64,000 bases of DNA from Flavobacteriaceae bacterium PS02337 (GTDB lineage Bacteria; Bacteroidota; Bacteroidia; Flavobacteriales; Flavobacteriaceae). The position numbers were made by a program, and so were the translations under genes. Each line of letters begins with the position of its first letter. The first letter of the stretch is position 1. The stretch is from the NCBI GenBank assembly GCA_029959285.1, contig JASCOE010000003.1, positions 372,001 to 436,000 on the forward strand. The letters run 5' to 3'. Below the pieces are notes generated by a model. That model was not told the DNA's origin. It worked only from the letters and a program-made list of their open reading frames with translations, and made no database searches. Below are positions 56,094 to 64,000 of this stretch, one piece after another.

Positions 56094-56129
56094 TTAGTTT
56101 AAGTAGTATTTGTTAGTAATTTTTGTAAC

Positions 56130-56160
56130 ACCTGAAGGTTATAAAAAGCCTTCAGGTTTT
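56130..56160 (+). terminator. Hairpin after GH76
   Basis: ACCTGAAGG pairs with CCTTCAGGT around a short loop, followed by TTTT. It probably ends or reduces the SusC-GH76 transcript before the exo-enzyme genes. Confidence 0.8.
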
Positions 56161-56193
56161 ATATTATTTAATTCAAACCTCAAGAAAATCATA

Positions 56194-58002
56194 ATGAAGC
56201 ATAAAATCAGCATAATACTTTTTCTCTTTTTGGGATTCAATTGCATCGCGCAATGGAAACCGCAAGGAGATAAAATAAAAACAAAATGGGCAGAACAAGT
56301 AGATCCTAAAAATACGCTTCCAGAATATCCAAGACCAATAATGGAAAGAAGCCAATGGAAAAATCTTAATGGTTTATGGAACTACGCAATACAACCCGCG
56401 GGACAAACTGCGCCAAAAGGATACGACGGAAAAATACTTGTTCCTTTTGCTGTAGAATCAAGCCTTTCGGGTGTAATGAAAACGGTTGGCTCAGAAAAAG
56501 AACTTTGGTACGAAACGAATTTTACTGTAGATAATTCGTGGAAAAACAAAGATATTCTATTGCATTTTGGTGCCGTAGATTGGAAAACAGAAGTTTATAT
56601 TAATGATATAAAAATCGGTACACATACAGGAGGTTTTGTTCCTTTTACATTTAATATAACGCCTTATTTAAATGGCAAATCTCAAAAATTAGTTGTAAAA
56701 GTTTGGGATCCTACAAATGATGGAACGCAGCCAAGAGGAAAACAAGTCAAAAATCCAGAAAGTATCTGGTATACGCCAGTAACTGGAATTTGGCAAACCG
56801 TTTGGTTAGAACCAGTAAGCAAAAAACATTTTACCAATTTAAGAACAACACCAGATATTGACCGCAATACGATAAACATAAAAGCCGAAGTTGAAGATGC
56901 TGAAGAAGGAGATCTTGTAGAAATAACGGTTTTAGATGGCTCAAATACAATTGCATCAGAAAAAGCTGTGGCAGGAGAATCTTTGGATATTGTGGTAAAT
57001 AATCCAAAATTATGGTCGCCAGATAGTCCATTTTTATATGATGTGAAAGTAAAACTAATCAGCGATGGAAAAGTAGCAGACGAAGTAAAAAGTTATTTCG
57101 CCATGCGTAAAATTTCTTCAAAAAGAGATAAAAACGGTATTGTTAGAATTCAATTAAACAATAAAGATTGTTTTCAATTTGGACCTTTAGATCAAGGCTG
57201 GTGGCCTGACGGATTGTATACAGCACCAACTGACGAAGCTTTAAAATATGATTTGGTTAGAACAAAAGAATTGGGTTTCAATATGATTCGCAAACACGTA
57301 AAAGTAGAACCAGAAAGATGGTATACGCATTGCGATAAAATGGGAATTATGGTTTGGCAAGATATGCCGAGCGGAGATGAAGGTCCGATTTGGCAAATGC
57401 ACAAATATTTTGAAGGAACAGAATTGAAAAGAACAGCTCAATCTGAGGAAACTTATAAGAAAGAATGGAGAGAAATTATGGATCATTTGTATTCGTATCC
57501 AAGTATTGTGGTTTGGGTTCCGTTCAACGAAGCTTGGGGACAATTCAAAACGGTTGAAATTACAGAATGGACTAAAAATCACGATCCAAGCCGATTGGTT
57601 AATTCGTCAAGCGGAGGAAATCATTTTCAGACGGGAGATATGTTAGACATTCACCATTATCCTGGACCAGAATTGAAGTTGTACGATGCTCGCAGAATTA
57701 CAGTTTTAGGCGAATACGGCGGAATTGGTTTTCCTGTTACGGGACATCTTTGGCAAGCCGATAAAAATTGGGGTTATACGCAATTTAAAAATACAGACGA
57801 AACAACGGCAAAGTATAGAGAATATGCAGACCAATTAGTTACACAAGCTAAAGTTGGTTTTTCTGCCGCAGTTTACACGCAAACAACCGATGTTGAAGGT
57901 GAAGTAAATGGCTTTATGACGTACGATCGAAAAGTGGATAAAATGAATTTTTCGGAAGTAAATAAAATCAACAAAGAAGTAATTAATTCGATTAATAAGT
58001 AA
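56194..58002 (+). CDS. GH2 beta-glycosidase
   Basis: Exported enzyme of 602 residues of the beta-galactosidase/beta-mannosidase/beta-glucuronidase family. Signal peptide (NCIAQ), sugar-binding jelly-roll (about 45-215), Ig-like domain (about 220-320), and TIM barrel with acid/base Glu446 in VPFNEAWG and nucleophile Glu507 in LGEYGG. The frame is open from 56110, but ATG at 56194 gives a proper signal peptide. The other enzymes of the operon act on alpha-mannose, so a beta-linked decoration or core (for example beta-mannose) is implied; the sugar cannot be assigned. Confidence 0.88.
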   Translation: MKHKISIILFLFLGFNCIAQWKPQGDKIKTKWAEQVDPKNTLPEYPRPIMERSQWKNLNGLWNYAIQPAGQTAPKGYDGKILVPFAVESSLSGVMKTVGSEKELWYETNFTVDNSWKNKDILLHFGAVDWKTEVYINDIKIGTHTGGFVPFTFNITPYLNGKSQKLVVKVWDPTNDGTQPRGKQVKNPESIWYTPVTGIWQTVWLEPVSKKHFTNLRTTPDIDRNTINIKAEVEDAEEGDLVEITVLDGSNTIASEKAVAGESLDIVVNNPKLWSPDSPFLYDVKVKLISDGKVADEVKSYFAMRKISSKRDKNGIVRIQLNNKDCFQFGPLDQGWWPDGLYTAPTDEALKYDLVRTKELGFNMIRKHVKVEPERWYTHCDKMGIMVWQDMPSGDEGPIWQMHKYFEGTELKRTAQSEETYKKEWREIMDHLYSYPSIVVWVPFNEAWGQFKTVEITEWTKNHDPSRLVNSSSGGNHFQTGDMLDIHHYPGPELKLYDARRITVLGEYGGIGFPVTGHLWQADKNWGYTQFKNTDETTAKYREYADQLVTQAKVGFSAAVYTQTTDVEGEVNGFMTYDRKVDKMNFSEVNKINKEVINSINK

Positions 58003-58009
58003 AATTGTG

Positions 58010-60301
58010 ATGAAAATTAAAAACTCCATTGTCTTCGCGCTTTTCACTTTCACTTTTGTAAGTGCACAAAATACGCAGGTTATTACGCCACAACAACCTA
58101 TTGATTGGGTAAATCCTTTAATTGGTTCTGACTCTGATTACGGAATTTCAAACGGAAATACCTATCCAGCCATCGCAATGCCATGGGGAATGAATTTCTG
58201 GACGCCTCAAACCGGAAATATGGGTGACGGCTGGGCTTACACATACAAATCAAACCGAATAAAAGGTTTCAAACAAACCCATCAGCCATCTCCTTGGATG
58301 AATGATTACGGGCAGTTTTCGATTATGCCAGTTACAGGCGATTTGAAATTTAAAGAAGAAGAAAGACAAAGCTGGTTTTCGCATAAAGCTGAAACTGTTA
58401 CGCCATATTATTATAGCGTTTATTTGGCAGATCATAATGTTACAACCGAAATTACGCCGACAGAAAGAGCGGCAAGATTTAGATTTACTTTTCCAGAAAC
58501 CGACAAAGCATATATCGTAATTGATGCTTTTGATAAAGGCTCATATGTGAAAATTATTCCATCTGAAAGAAAAATTATAGGTTACACTACAAAAAATAGC
58601 GGAGGAGTTCCAGAGAATTTTAAAAACTATTTCATCATCATTTTTGATAAAGATTTTCAGCTGAATTCTACTTTCAACGGAGATGTTTTAGGAAATGCTT
58701 TAGAAATGAAAGCCGATCATGCGGGCGCTGTAATTGGTTTTAAAACAAAAAATGGCGAAAAAGTAAATGCTCAAGTGGCATCTTCTTTTATCAGTTATGA
58801 ACAAGCGGAATTAAACTTAAAAGAAATCGGAACCAATACTTTCGATCAGCTTAAGGAAAAAGGAAAAAACATTTGGAATAAAGAATTAGGAAGAATAAAA
58901 GTAGACGGAGGAACGCCAGATCAATTCGGAACTTTTTATTCTTGTTTGTATAGATCGTTACTTTTTCCGAGAAAATTTTATGAGTACGACAAAAACAATA
59001 AAGTAGTGCATTACAGTCCGTACAACGGAAAAATCCTTTCAGGATATATGTTTGTAGATACTGGTTTTTGGGACACTTTTAGAGCATTGTATCCTTTTCT
59101 AAATTTAATGTATCCAGAATTGAATACGCAAATGCAAGAAGGTTTGTCAAATGCTTTTAATGAAAGTGGATGGCTTCCAGAATGGTCAAGTCCAGGTTTG
59201 CGTGATATTATGGTTGGAAATAATTCGGCATCGATCGTTTCTGAAGCATATTTAAAAAGCGGAAAAGTAAAAAGCTACGATATAGAAAATTTATACAAAG
59301 CCTTGATTCACGGCGCGAATAATGCAGGTCCGATGAAAGCGGTTGGTCGTGCGGCGGCTGATTCTTATAATGCTTTAGGATATGTTCCAAATGATGAAGT
59401 GAATGAAAGCGCTGCCAGAACTTTAGAATATGCGTATGACGATTTTGCGATTTATCAATTAGCGAAAGCTTTAAAGAAACCGCAATCAGAAATTGATTTG
59501 TACAAAAAGAGAAGTTTAAACTATAAAAATCTTTTTGATCCGAAATACAATTTGATGCATCCAAAAAATAAAGATGGAAAATTTATGGAGCCTTTCGATC
59601 CTTTTCAATGGTTTAACGGATTTACAGAAGGAAACAGCTGGCATTATTCGTGGTCTGTTTTTCACGATTTGCAAGGTTTGGTTGATTTAATGGGCGGAAA
59701 AAATGTATTTATTTCTCAATTGGATAAAGTTTTCTCTTCGCCTCCAGTTTTTGCCACAAAAGATTTTAAAGGCGGTGTCATTCACGAAATGAGAGAAATG
59801 CAGATTGCCAATATGGGACAATATGCGCATGGAAATCAGCCGATTCAACACATGATTTATTTGTATAATTATGCAGGAGAACCTTGGAAAGCACAATATT
59901 GGGTAAGAGAAACCATGAATAGAATGTACCACGCAACGCCAGATGGTTATTGTGGAGATGAAGATAACGGACAAACTTCGGCTTGGTATGTTTTCTCTTC
60001 TTTAGGATTTTACCCTGTAACTCCCGCTTCAGATCAATATGTAATTGGTGCGCCATTATTTAAAAAAGTGACAATTGAATTGGAAAATGGTAAAAATATA
60101 ACCATCAATGCTTCACAAAATAGCGATCAAAATCGATATATTAGAGGGTTGAAAATCAATGGTAAAGCTTACGCGAAAAATTGGCTGAGCCATTCAGAAT
60201 TAATGAAAGGCGCGACATTAGATTTTGATATGTCATCGACATCAAACACTAAAAGAGGAATCAATAAAGAAGATTTTCCATACTCTTTATCAAACGAATA
60301 A
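58010..60301 (+). CDS. GH92 alpha-mannosidase family enzyme, HGNQ form
   Basis: Exported 763-residue member with signal peptide (FVSAQ), WVNPLIGSDSDYG at the start of the beta-sandwich, barrel motifs typical of the family, and GDEDNGQTSAWYVFSSLGFYP with metal/base residues Asp650 and Asp652. The acid position is Gln610 in AHGNQP rather than Glu. In published GH92 work the HGNQ form is linked to cleavage of mannose-1-phosphodiesters, as on fungal phosphomannan, where acid help is not needed. GTG at 58007 is an alternative start. It lies 7 bases after the GH2 gene. Confidence 0.9.
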   Translation: MKIKNSIVFALFTFTFVSAQNTQVITPQQPIDWVNPLIGSDSDYGISNGNTYPAIAMPWGMNFWTPQTGNMGDGWAYTYKSNRIKGFKQTHQPSPWMNDYGQFSIMPVTGDLKFKEEERQSWFSHKAETVTPYYYSVYLADHNVTTEITPTERAARFRFTFPETDKAYIVIDAFDKGSYVKIIPSERKIIGYTTKNSGGVPENFKNYFIIIFDKDFQLNSTFNGDVLGNALEMKADHAGAVIGFKTKNGEKVNAQVASSFISYEQAELNLKEIGTNTFDQLKEKGKNIWNKELGRIKVDGGTPDQFGTFYSCLYRSLLFPRKFYEYDKNNKVVHYSPYNGKILSGYMFVDTGFWDTFRALYPFLNLMYPELNTQMQEGLSNAFNESGWLPEWSSPGLRDIMVGNNSASIVSEAYLKSGKVKSYDIENLYKALIHGANNAGPMKAVGRAAADSYNALGYVPNDEVNESAARTLEYAYDDFAIYQLAKALKKPQSEIDLYKKRSLNYKNLFDPKYNLMHPKNKDGKFMEPFDPFQWFNGFTEGNSWHYSWSVFHDLQGLVDLMGGKNVFISQLDKVFSSPPVFATKDFKGGVIHEMREMQIANMGQYAHGNQPIQHMIYLYNYAGEPWKAQYWVRETMNRMYHATPDGYCGDEDNGQTSAWYVFSSLGFYPVTPASDQYVIGAPLFKKVTIELENGKNITINASQNSDQNRYIRGLKINGKAYAKNWLSHSELMKGATLDFDMSSTSNTKRGINKEDFPYSLSNE

Positions 60302-60353
60302 AAGAAAAAGAATAAAAGAAGGTTTTTGCCTTCACAATTTAAAATATAGTATT

Positions 60354-61787
60354 ATGCAAAGAAGAAAATTTATCCAAAACACCGTTTTATTTAGCAGTTT
60401 AGCACTTATTGATCCTCTAGAAATAATTGCTGGAACAAAAGCCGCTGTTAAAGATTTTCCAATTGTCAGAGTTCCCAAAAACAAAAGAAATTTTGAAAGT
60501 GAGTTTATTGAAAAAACAATTGCTGAATTTCAAAAAAATGTAAAAGATAAAGAGTTAGGATGGTTGTTTAACAACTGTTTTCCAAATACTTTGGATACAA
60601 CTGTAACCTATTCACAAAAAAATGGACGTCCAGATACGTATGTTATTACAGGCGATATTGATGCAATGTGGTTAAGAGACAGTTCGGCACAAGTTTGGCC
60701 GTATATGGCTTTTGCAGGAAAAGATGAAAAATTAAAAAATCTGATTGCTGGTGTGATCAACAGACAAACAGAATACATTTTGAAAGATCCGTATGCAAAT
60801 GCATTTTACAACGATCCAAACAAAAAAGGCGAGTGGACGAGTGATCATACAGACATGAAACCTGGTGTTCACGAAAGAAAATATGAAATCGATTCTCTTT
60901 GCTACCCAATCAGATTGGCTTACAATTATTGGAAAAACACCAAAGACGTTTCACCATTTGATGAAAATTGGGTAAAAGCGATCAAAACAACTTTAAAGGT
61001 TTTTAGAGATCAGCAGCAAAAAGATGGTAAAAATCCATACACTTTCCAGAGAACAACACAATTTGCAACAGATACAAGACCTTTAAAAGGTTACGGATAT
61101 CCTGTAAAACCAGTTGGTTTAGTTTGTTCTGCGTTTAGACCAAGTGACGATGCGACTGTTTTTTCGTTCTTAATTCCTTCCAATTTTTTCATTGTAGCCA
61201 GTATGAATCAGGCGGCAGAAATGTTAGAAGCGATTAAAAAAGATACTGCAACGGCAAAAGAATTAAAGGCTTTAGCAGATGAAGTTTCAAAAGCGATTAA
61301 AGAACATGCCATTGTAAAACACCCAAAACACGGAGACATTTACGCATTTGAAGTAGACGGATTTGGTGGTCATTTATTGATGGATGATTCGAATGTTCCG
61401 AGTTTATTGAGCCTTCCGTATTTAGATGCTATTGACGTTAAAGATCCGATTTATCAAAATACTAGAAAATTTGTTCTTTCAGAAGATAATCCGTTTTTCT
61501 TTAAAGGAAAAGTGGCGGAAGGAGTTGGCGGTCCGCACGTTGGTATGGATATGATTTGGCCAATGTCATTGGTTATGAGAGCGTACACTACTTCAGATGC
61601 AAACGAAATTAAAGATTGTATTAGAATGTTAAAAGCTTCTCACGGAGATACCGGATTTATGCACGAATCTTTCCACAAAGACGATGCTAAGAATTTTACC
61701 AGATCTTGGTTTGCTTGGACAAACACATTATTTGGAGAGCTTTTGTGGGATACTTATAAAACCAATCCCAAGCTGCTTGAGTTATAA
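60354..61787 (+). CDS. GH125 exo-alpha-1,6-mannosidase
   Basis: Metal-independent inverting exo-enzyme that removes alpha-1,6-linked mannose. From ATG at 60354 it has 477 residues and a Tat-like N-terminus (MQRRKFIQNTV). Family motifs: GDIDAMWLRDSSAQVWPY, KYEIDSLCYPIRLAYNYW with Asp180 as probable acid, and GFMHESFH with Glu438 as probable base, followed by RSWFAWTNTLFGE. The upstream frame to 60225 overlaps the GH92 gene and is not needed. With GH76 and GH92 it completes an alpha-mannan degradation set. Confidence 0.92.
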   Translation: MQRRKFIQNTVLFSSLALIDPLEIIAGTKAAVKDFPIVRVPKNKRNFESEFIEKTIAEFQKNVKDKELGWLFNNCFPNTLDTTVTYSQKNGRPDTYVITGDIDAMWLRDSSAQVWPYMAFAGKDEKLKNLIAGVINRQTEYILKDPYANAFYNDPNKKGEWTSDHTDMKPGVHERKYEIDSLCYPIRLAYNYWKNTKDVSPFDENWVKAIKTTLKVFRDQQQKDGKNPYTFQRTTQFATDTRPLKGYGYPVKPVGLVCSAFRPSDDATVFSFLIPSNFFIVASMNQAAEMLEAIKKDTATAKELKALADEVSKAIKEHAIVKHPKHGDIYAFEVDGFGGHLLMDDSNVPSLLSLPYLDAIDVKDPIYQNTRKFVLSEDNPFFFKGKVAEGVGGPHVGMDMIWPMSLVMRAYTTSDANEIKDCIRMLKASHGDTGFMHESFHKDDAKNFTRSWFAWTNTLFGELLWDTYKTNPKLLEL

Positions 61788-61816
61788 CTTGTAACTGATT
61801 TTAATTTTTTTAAATT

Positions 61817-63994
61817 ATGAAATTAAGAAAGAAAATAATACTCGCGACATTAACAATGTCTATGGCGAGCCTGACAACTATTGCTCAAAAATCAGGCGGA
61901 GGTCTTGCAAAAGGAAAATATACAGCTTTGGTTAATCCGTTTATTGGAACAGCGCCTTTGTTGGACACCAAAATTATTGGTTATACGCCTCCAAAAGATA
62001 TGCGCGTTTGGGCAGGTTTGGTTTTTCCGGGTTCTTCGGTTCCAAATGCAATGGTGCAATTAAGTCCAATGACCAAATACAGATCTGGAGCGGGTTATGA
62101 ATATGAAGATACCGAAATTTTAGGTTTCACACATACCAACAAAGGACATTGGAATTTATGTCACATTCCGTTATTGCCAGTTTCAGAAGGCGCTTCATTT
62201 CCTTATAAATCGTCATTCAGCCACAATCAAGAAAAGGCAAGTCCAGCGTATTACGAAGTATTTTTAAAAGATTATAATGTTCAAGTAAAACTGACTTCAA
62301 CTTTGCGTTGCGGAATTCACGAATATACTTTCAAAAATAACAAAGGAAGAAAAGTACTTTTTGATTTAGGAAAAGCAAACAATCACGTAGACGATTGGCA
62401 GATTAAACAAGAAGGTGCAAATGCCGTAAGCGGTTTTCAAAGAACTGGCGGTGAGAAAATATATTTTTATGCCACTTTCAGCAGTCCAATTGATAAATTA
62501 TATACTAAAGATATCGCAAAAAGCGGCGGTTATACTTTGGTAAATATCAAAGACGGCGATACTAAACCTGTTACTGTAAAAATCGCTTTATCGTTTGTAA
62601 GTGTCGAAAATGCAGCTGAAAATTTAAAAGTAGAAGCTGGAGATAAAACCTTCGCAAAAGTTTTTGAAGAAGGAAGTTCAGAATGGGAAAAACTTCTTTC
62701 TAAAATTCAGGTAAAAGGCGGAACTGAACAGCAAAATGTAATGTTTTACAGCATGTTGTACAGATCATTTTTATGGCCAGCTTTACGAAGCGACGTAAAC
62801 GGACAATTTACTGACGAGGCTGGAAAAGTTCGCAAAGAAAATTATCGTTATTACACACTTCCTTCATTATGGGATGATTACAGAAATAAATTGGTTTTAT
62901 TGAGTATTTTTTCTCCAGAAGTTACAGCAGATGTAATCAGTTCTATTATTAATGAGGGAGAAATTAAAGGTTTTATTCCAACATTTTTTCACGGCGATCA
63001 CGCGGCATCTTTTATTGCAGGTTCTTATATGCGCGGAATTCGAAATTACGATGTTAAAAAAGCGTATGAATTATTATTAAATAACGCTTACAAAGAAGGC
63101 GGAACAAGACCTCACATAGCCGAATATATTGCAAAAGGATATGTTCCCGAACAAGATATCAAGGATCCTAAAGTAGAAACTGTAGCAAATGCAGCAGTTA
63201 CTAAAACTTTAGAATATGCTTATGACGATCATGCGCTTGCGCTGTTGGCGAAAGAATTAAACGACACCGAACATTATAATGATTTGACGAAACGTGCTAA
63301 AAATTACGCCAATGTTTTTGATAAAGAATCGACTTTTATGCGAGGAAGATTGGCAAACGGCAAATGGATTACGCCTTTCAATCCTGAATTTCCTTATTAT
63401 GAATACATGTACAGAGAAGCAAATGCGTGGCAACTTTCGTTTTTCGTTCCGCATGATATGCCAGGATTAGTAAAATTGTATGGAGGCGACAAGTCTTTTG
63501 AAGCCAAACTAGATGAGTTTTTCACAAAACCTTGGAATCCGAAATATATTGCTTGGAATATTTCTGGTTTTATTGGACAGTATTGTCATGGAAATCAGCC
63601 CGATCATGAAGCGCCGTTTTCGTATTATTTTATAAATAAACCTGAAAAATCGCAAAAAGTAATCGACGAAATTTTAGACACTATGTACGGCATCGGTCCA
63701 GAAAAACTGGCAATGAGCGGAATGGATGATGCGGGAGAAATGTCTTCGTGGTATGTTTTTGGAGCTTTAGGATTATATCCGTTATCGCCAGCAGATCCTG
63801 AATATATTGTGACAGTTCCTCTTTTTAAAGAAGTTTCGTGGACAACTCCGCAAGGAAAAAAAGTAACGATAAAAAATCCTAACGGGAAAAGGAATTTAGA
63901 AGCTATTAAAGTAAATGGTTCTAAAATCAATAGTTATTTTATTTCTCACGATTTATTTAAAAATGGTGGCGAAATTCAGCTTCAAACAAAATAA
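61817..63994 (+). CDS. GH92 alpha-mannosidase family enzyme, second HGNQ form
   Basis: Exported 725-residue protein with signal peptide (TTIAQ), LVNPFIGT start motif and GFTHTNKGHWNL in place of the more usual GFSHTHLSG. The acid position is Gln594 in CHGNQPDHEAPF. The metal/base loop reads SGMDDAGEMSSWYVFGALGLYP (Asp637-Asp638) with Glu where Gln is common. It is complete, ending 6 bases before the window edge. A distinct substrate from the other GH92 in the operon is likely. The operon may continue beyond the window. Confidence 0.88.
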   Translation: MKLRKKIILATLTMSMASLTTIAQKSGGGLAKGKYTALVNPFIGTAPLLDTKIIGYTPPKDMRVWAGLVFPGSSVPNAMVQLSPMTKYRSGAGYEYEDTEILGFTHTNKGHWNLCHIPLLPVSEGASFPYKSSFSHNQEKASPAYYEVFLKDYNVQVKLTSTLRCGIHEYTFKNNKGRKVLFDLGKANNHVDDWQIKQEGANAVSGFQRTGGEKIYFYATFSSPIDKLYTKDIAKSGGYTLVNIKDGDTKPVTVKIALSFVSVENAAENLKVEAGDKTFAKVFEEGSSEWEKLLSKIQVKGGTEQQNVMFYSMLYRSFLWPALRSDVNGQFTDEAGKVRKENYRYYTLPSLWDDYRNKLVLLSIFSPEVTADVISSIINEGEIKGFIPTFFHGDHAASFIAGSYMRGIRNYDVKKAYELLLNNAYKEGGTRPHIAEYIAKGYVPEQDIKDPKVETVANAAVTKTLEYAYDDHALALLAKELNDTEHYNDLTKRAKNYANVFDKESTFMRGRLANGKWITPFNPEFPYYEYMYREANAWQLSFFVPHDMPGLVKLYGGDKSFEAKLDEFFTKPWNPKYIAWNISGFIGQYCHGNQPDHEAPFSYYFINKPEKSQKVIDEILDTMYGIGPEKLAMSGMDDAGEMSSWYVFGALGLYPLSPADPEYIVTVPLFKEVSWTTPQGKKVTIKNPNGKRNLEAIKVNGSKINSYFISHDLFKNGGEIQLQTK

Positions 63995-64000
63995 TTTAAT

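Noticed and set aside
60317-60335. Short GAAGG/CCTTC stem between GH92 and GH125
   Set aside because: Only five pairs with no T-tail; too weak to call a terminator.

Overview
The window is AT-rich DNA from a Flavobacterium-like member of the Bacteroidota. The evidence is three SusC/SusD pairs, two hybrid two-component regulators, a C-terminal type IX secretion sorting domain, A-rich leaders without Shine-Dalgarno sites, and -7 promoter elements of the TAnnTTTG type. Almost everything is polysaccharide utilisation machinery. I saw no rRNA, tRNA, CRISPR array, transposase or phage gene.

Region 1 (2-13496) is a fructan locus: a fructose-sensor-type hybrid regulator, an MFS sugar porter, two tandem GH32 enzymes, SusC, SusD and a PfkB sugar kinase. 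Its order resembles the levan/inulin loci of Bacteroides. A terminator-like hairpin sits just upstream of the kinase.

Region 2 (13819-18923) is a four-gene exported redox operon: a Tat-type Gfo/Idh/MocA oxidoreductase, ApbE flavin transferase, a second Tat-type Gfo/Idh/MocA protein and a tandem DUF1080 protein. It suggests a periplasmic 3-keto-glycoside pathway. The second oxidoreductase carries a motif resembling the ApbE flavinylation site, which would be unusual. A convergent TPR-AraC regulator (18994-20544) and a small isochorismatase-fold protein with altered catalytic residues follow.

Region 3 (21552-45036) is a locus with a reg_prop hybrid regulator, three GH43 enzymes (one a ricin-lectin, T9SS-secreted protein), two GH31 enzymes, one GH92 and SusC/D/E. 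The GH43 at 25913 and SusC at 33215 share a roughly 100-bp upstream element, a candidate target of the divergent hybrid regulator. I cannot name the glycan with confidence.

Region 4 (45386-63994) looks like an alpha-mannan locus: SGNH hydrolase, ROK kinase, LacI regulator, then SusC/D/E, GH76, GH2, GH92, GH125 and GH92. Near-identical palindromes (TACTAAAACGTTTTAGTA), each overlapping a -7 element, lie upstream of the SGNH gene, the mannan SusC gene and the GH31-GH92-GH43 block inside region 3. This suggests one LacI repressor controls all three. All three GH92 proteins have HGNQ where classical exo-alpha-mannosidases have HGNE.
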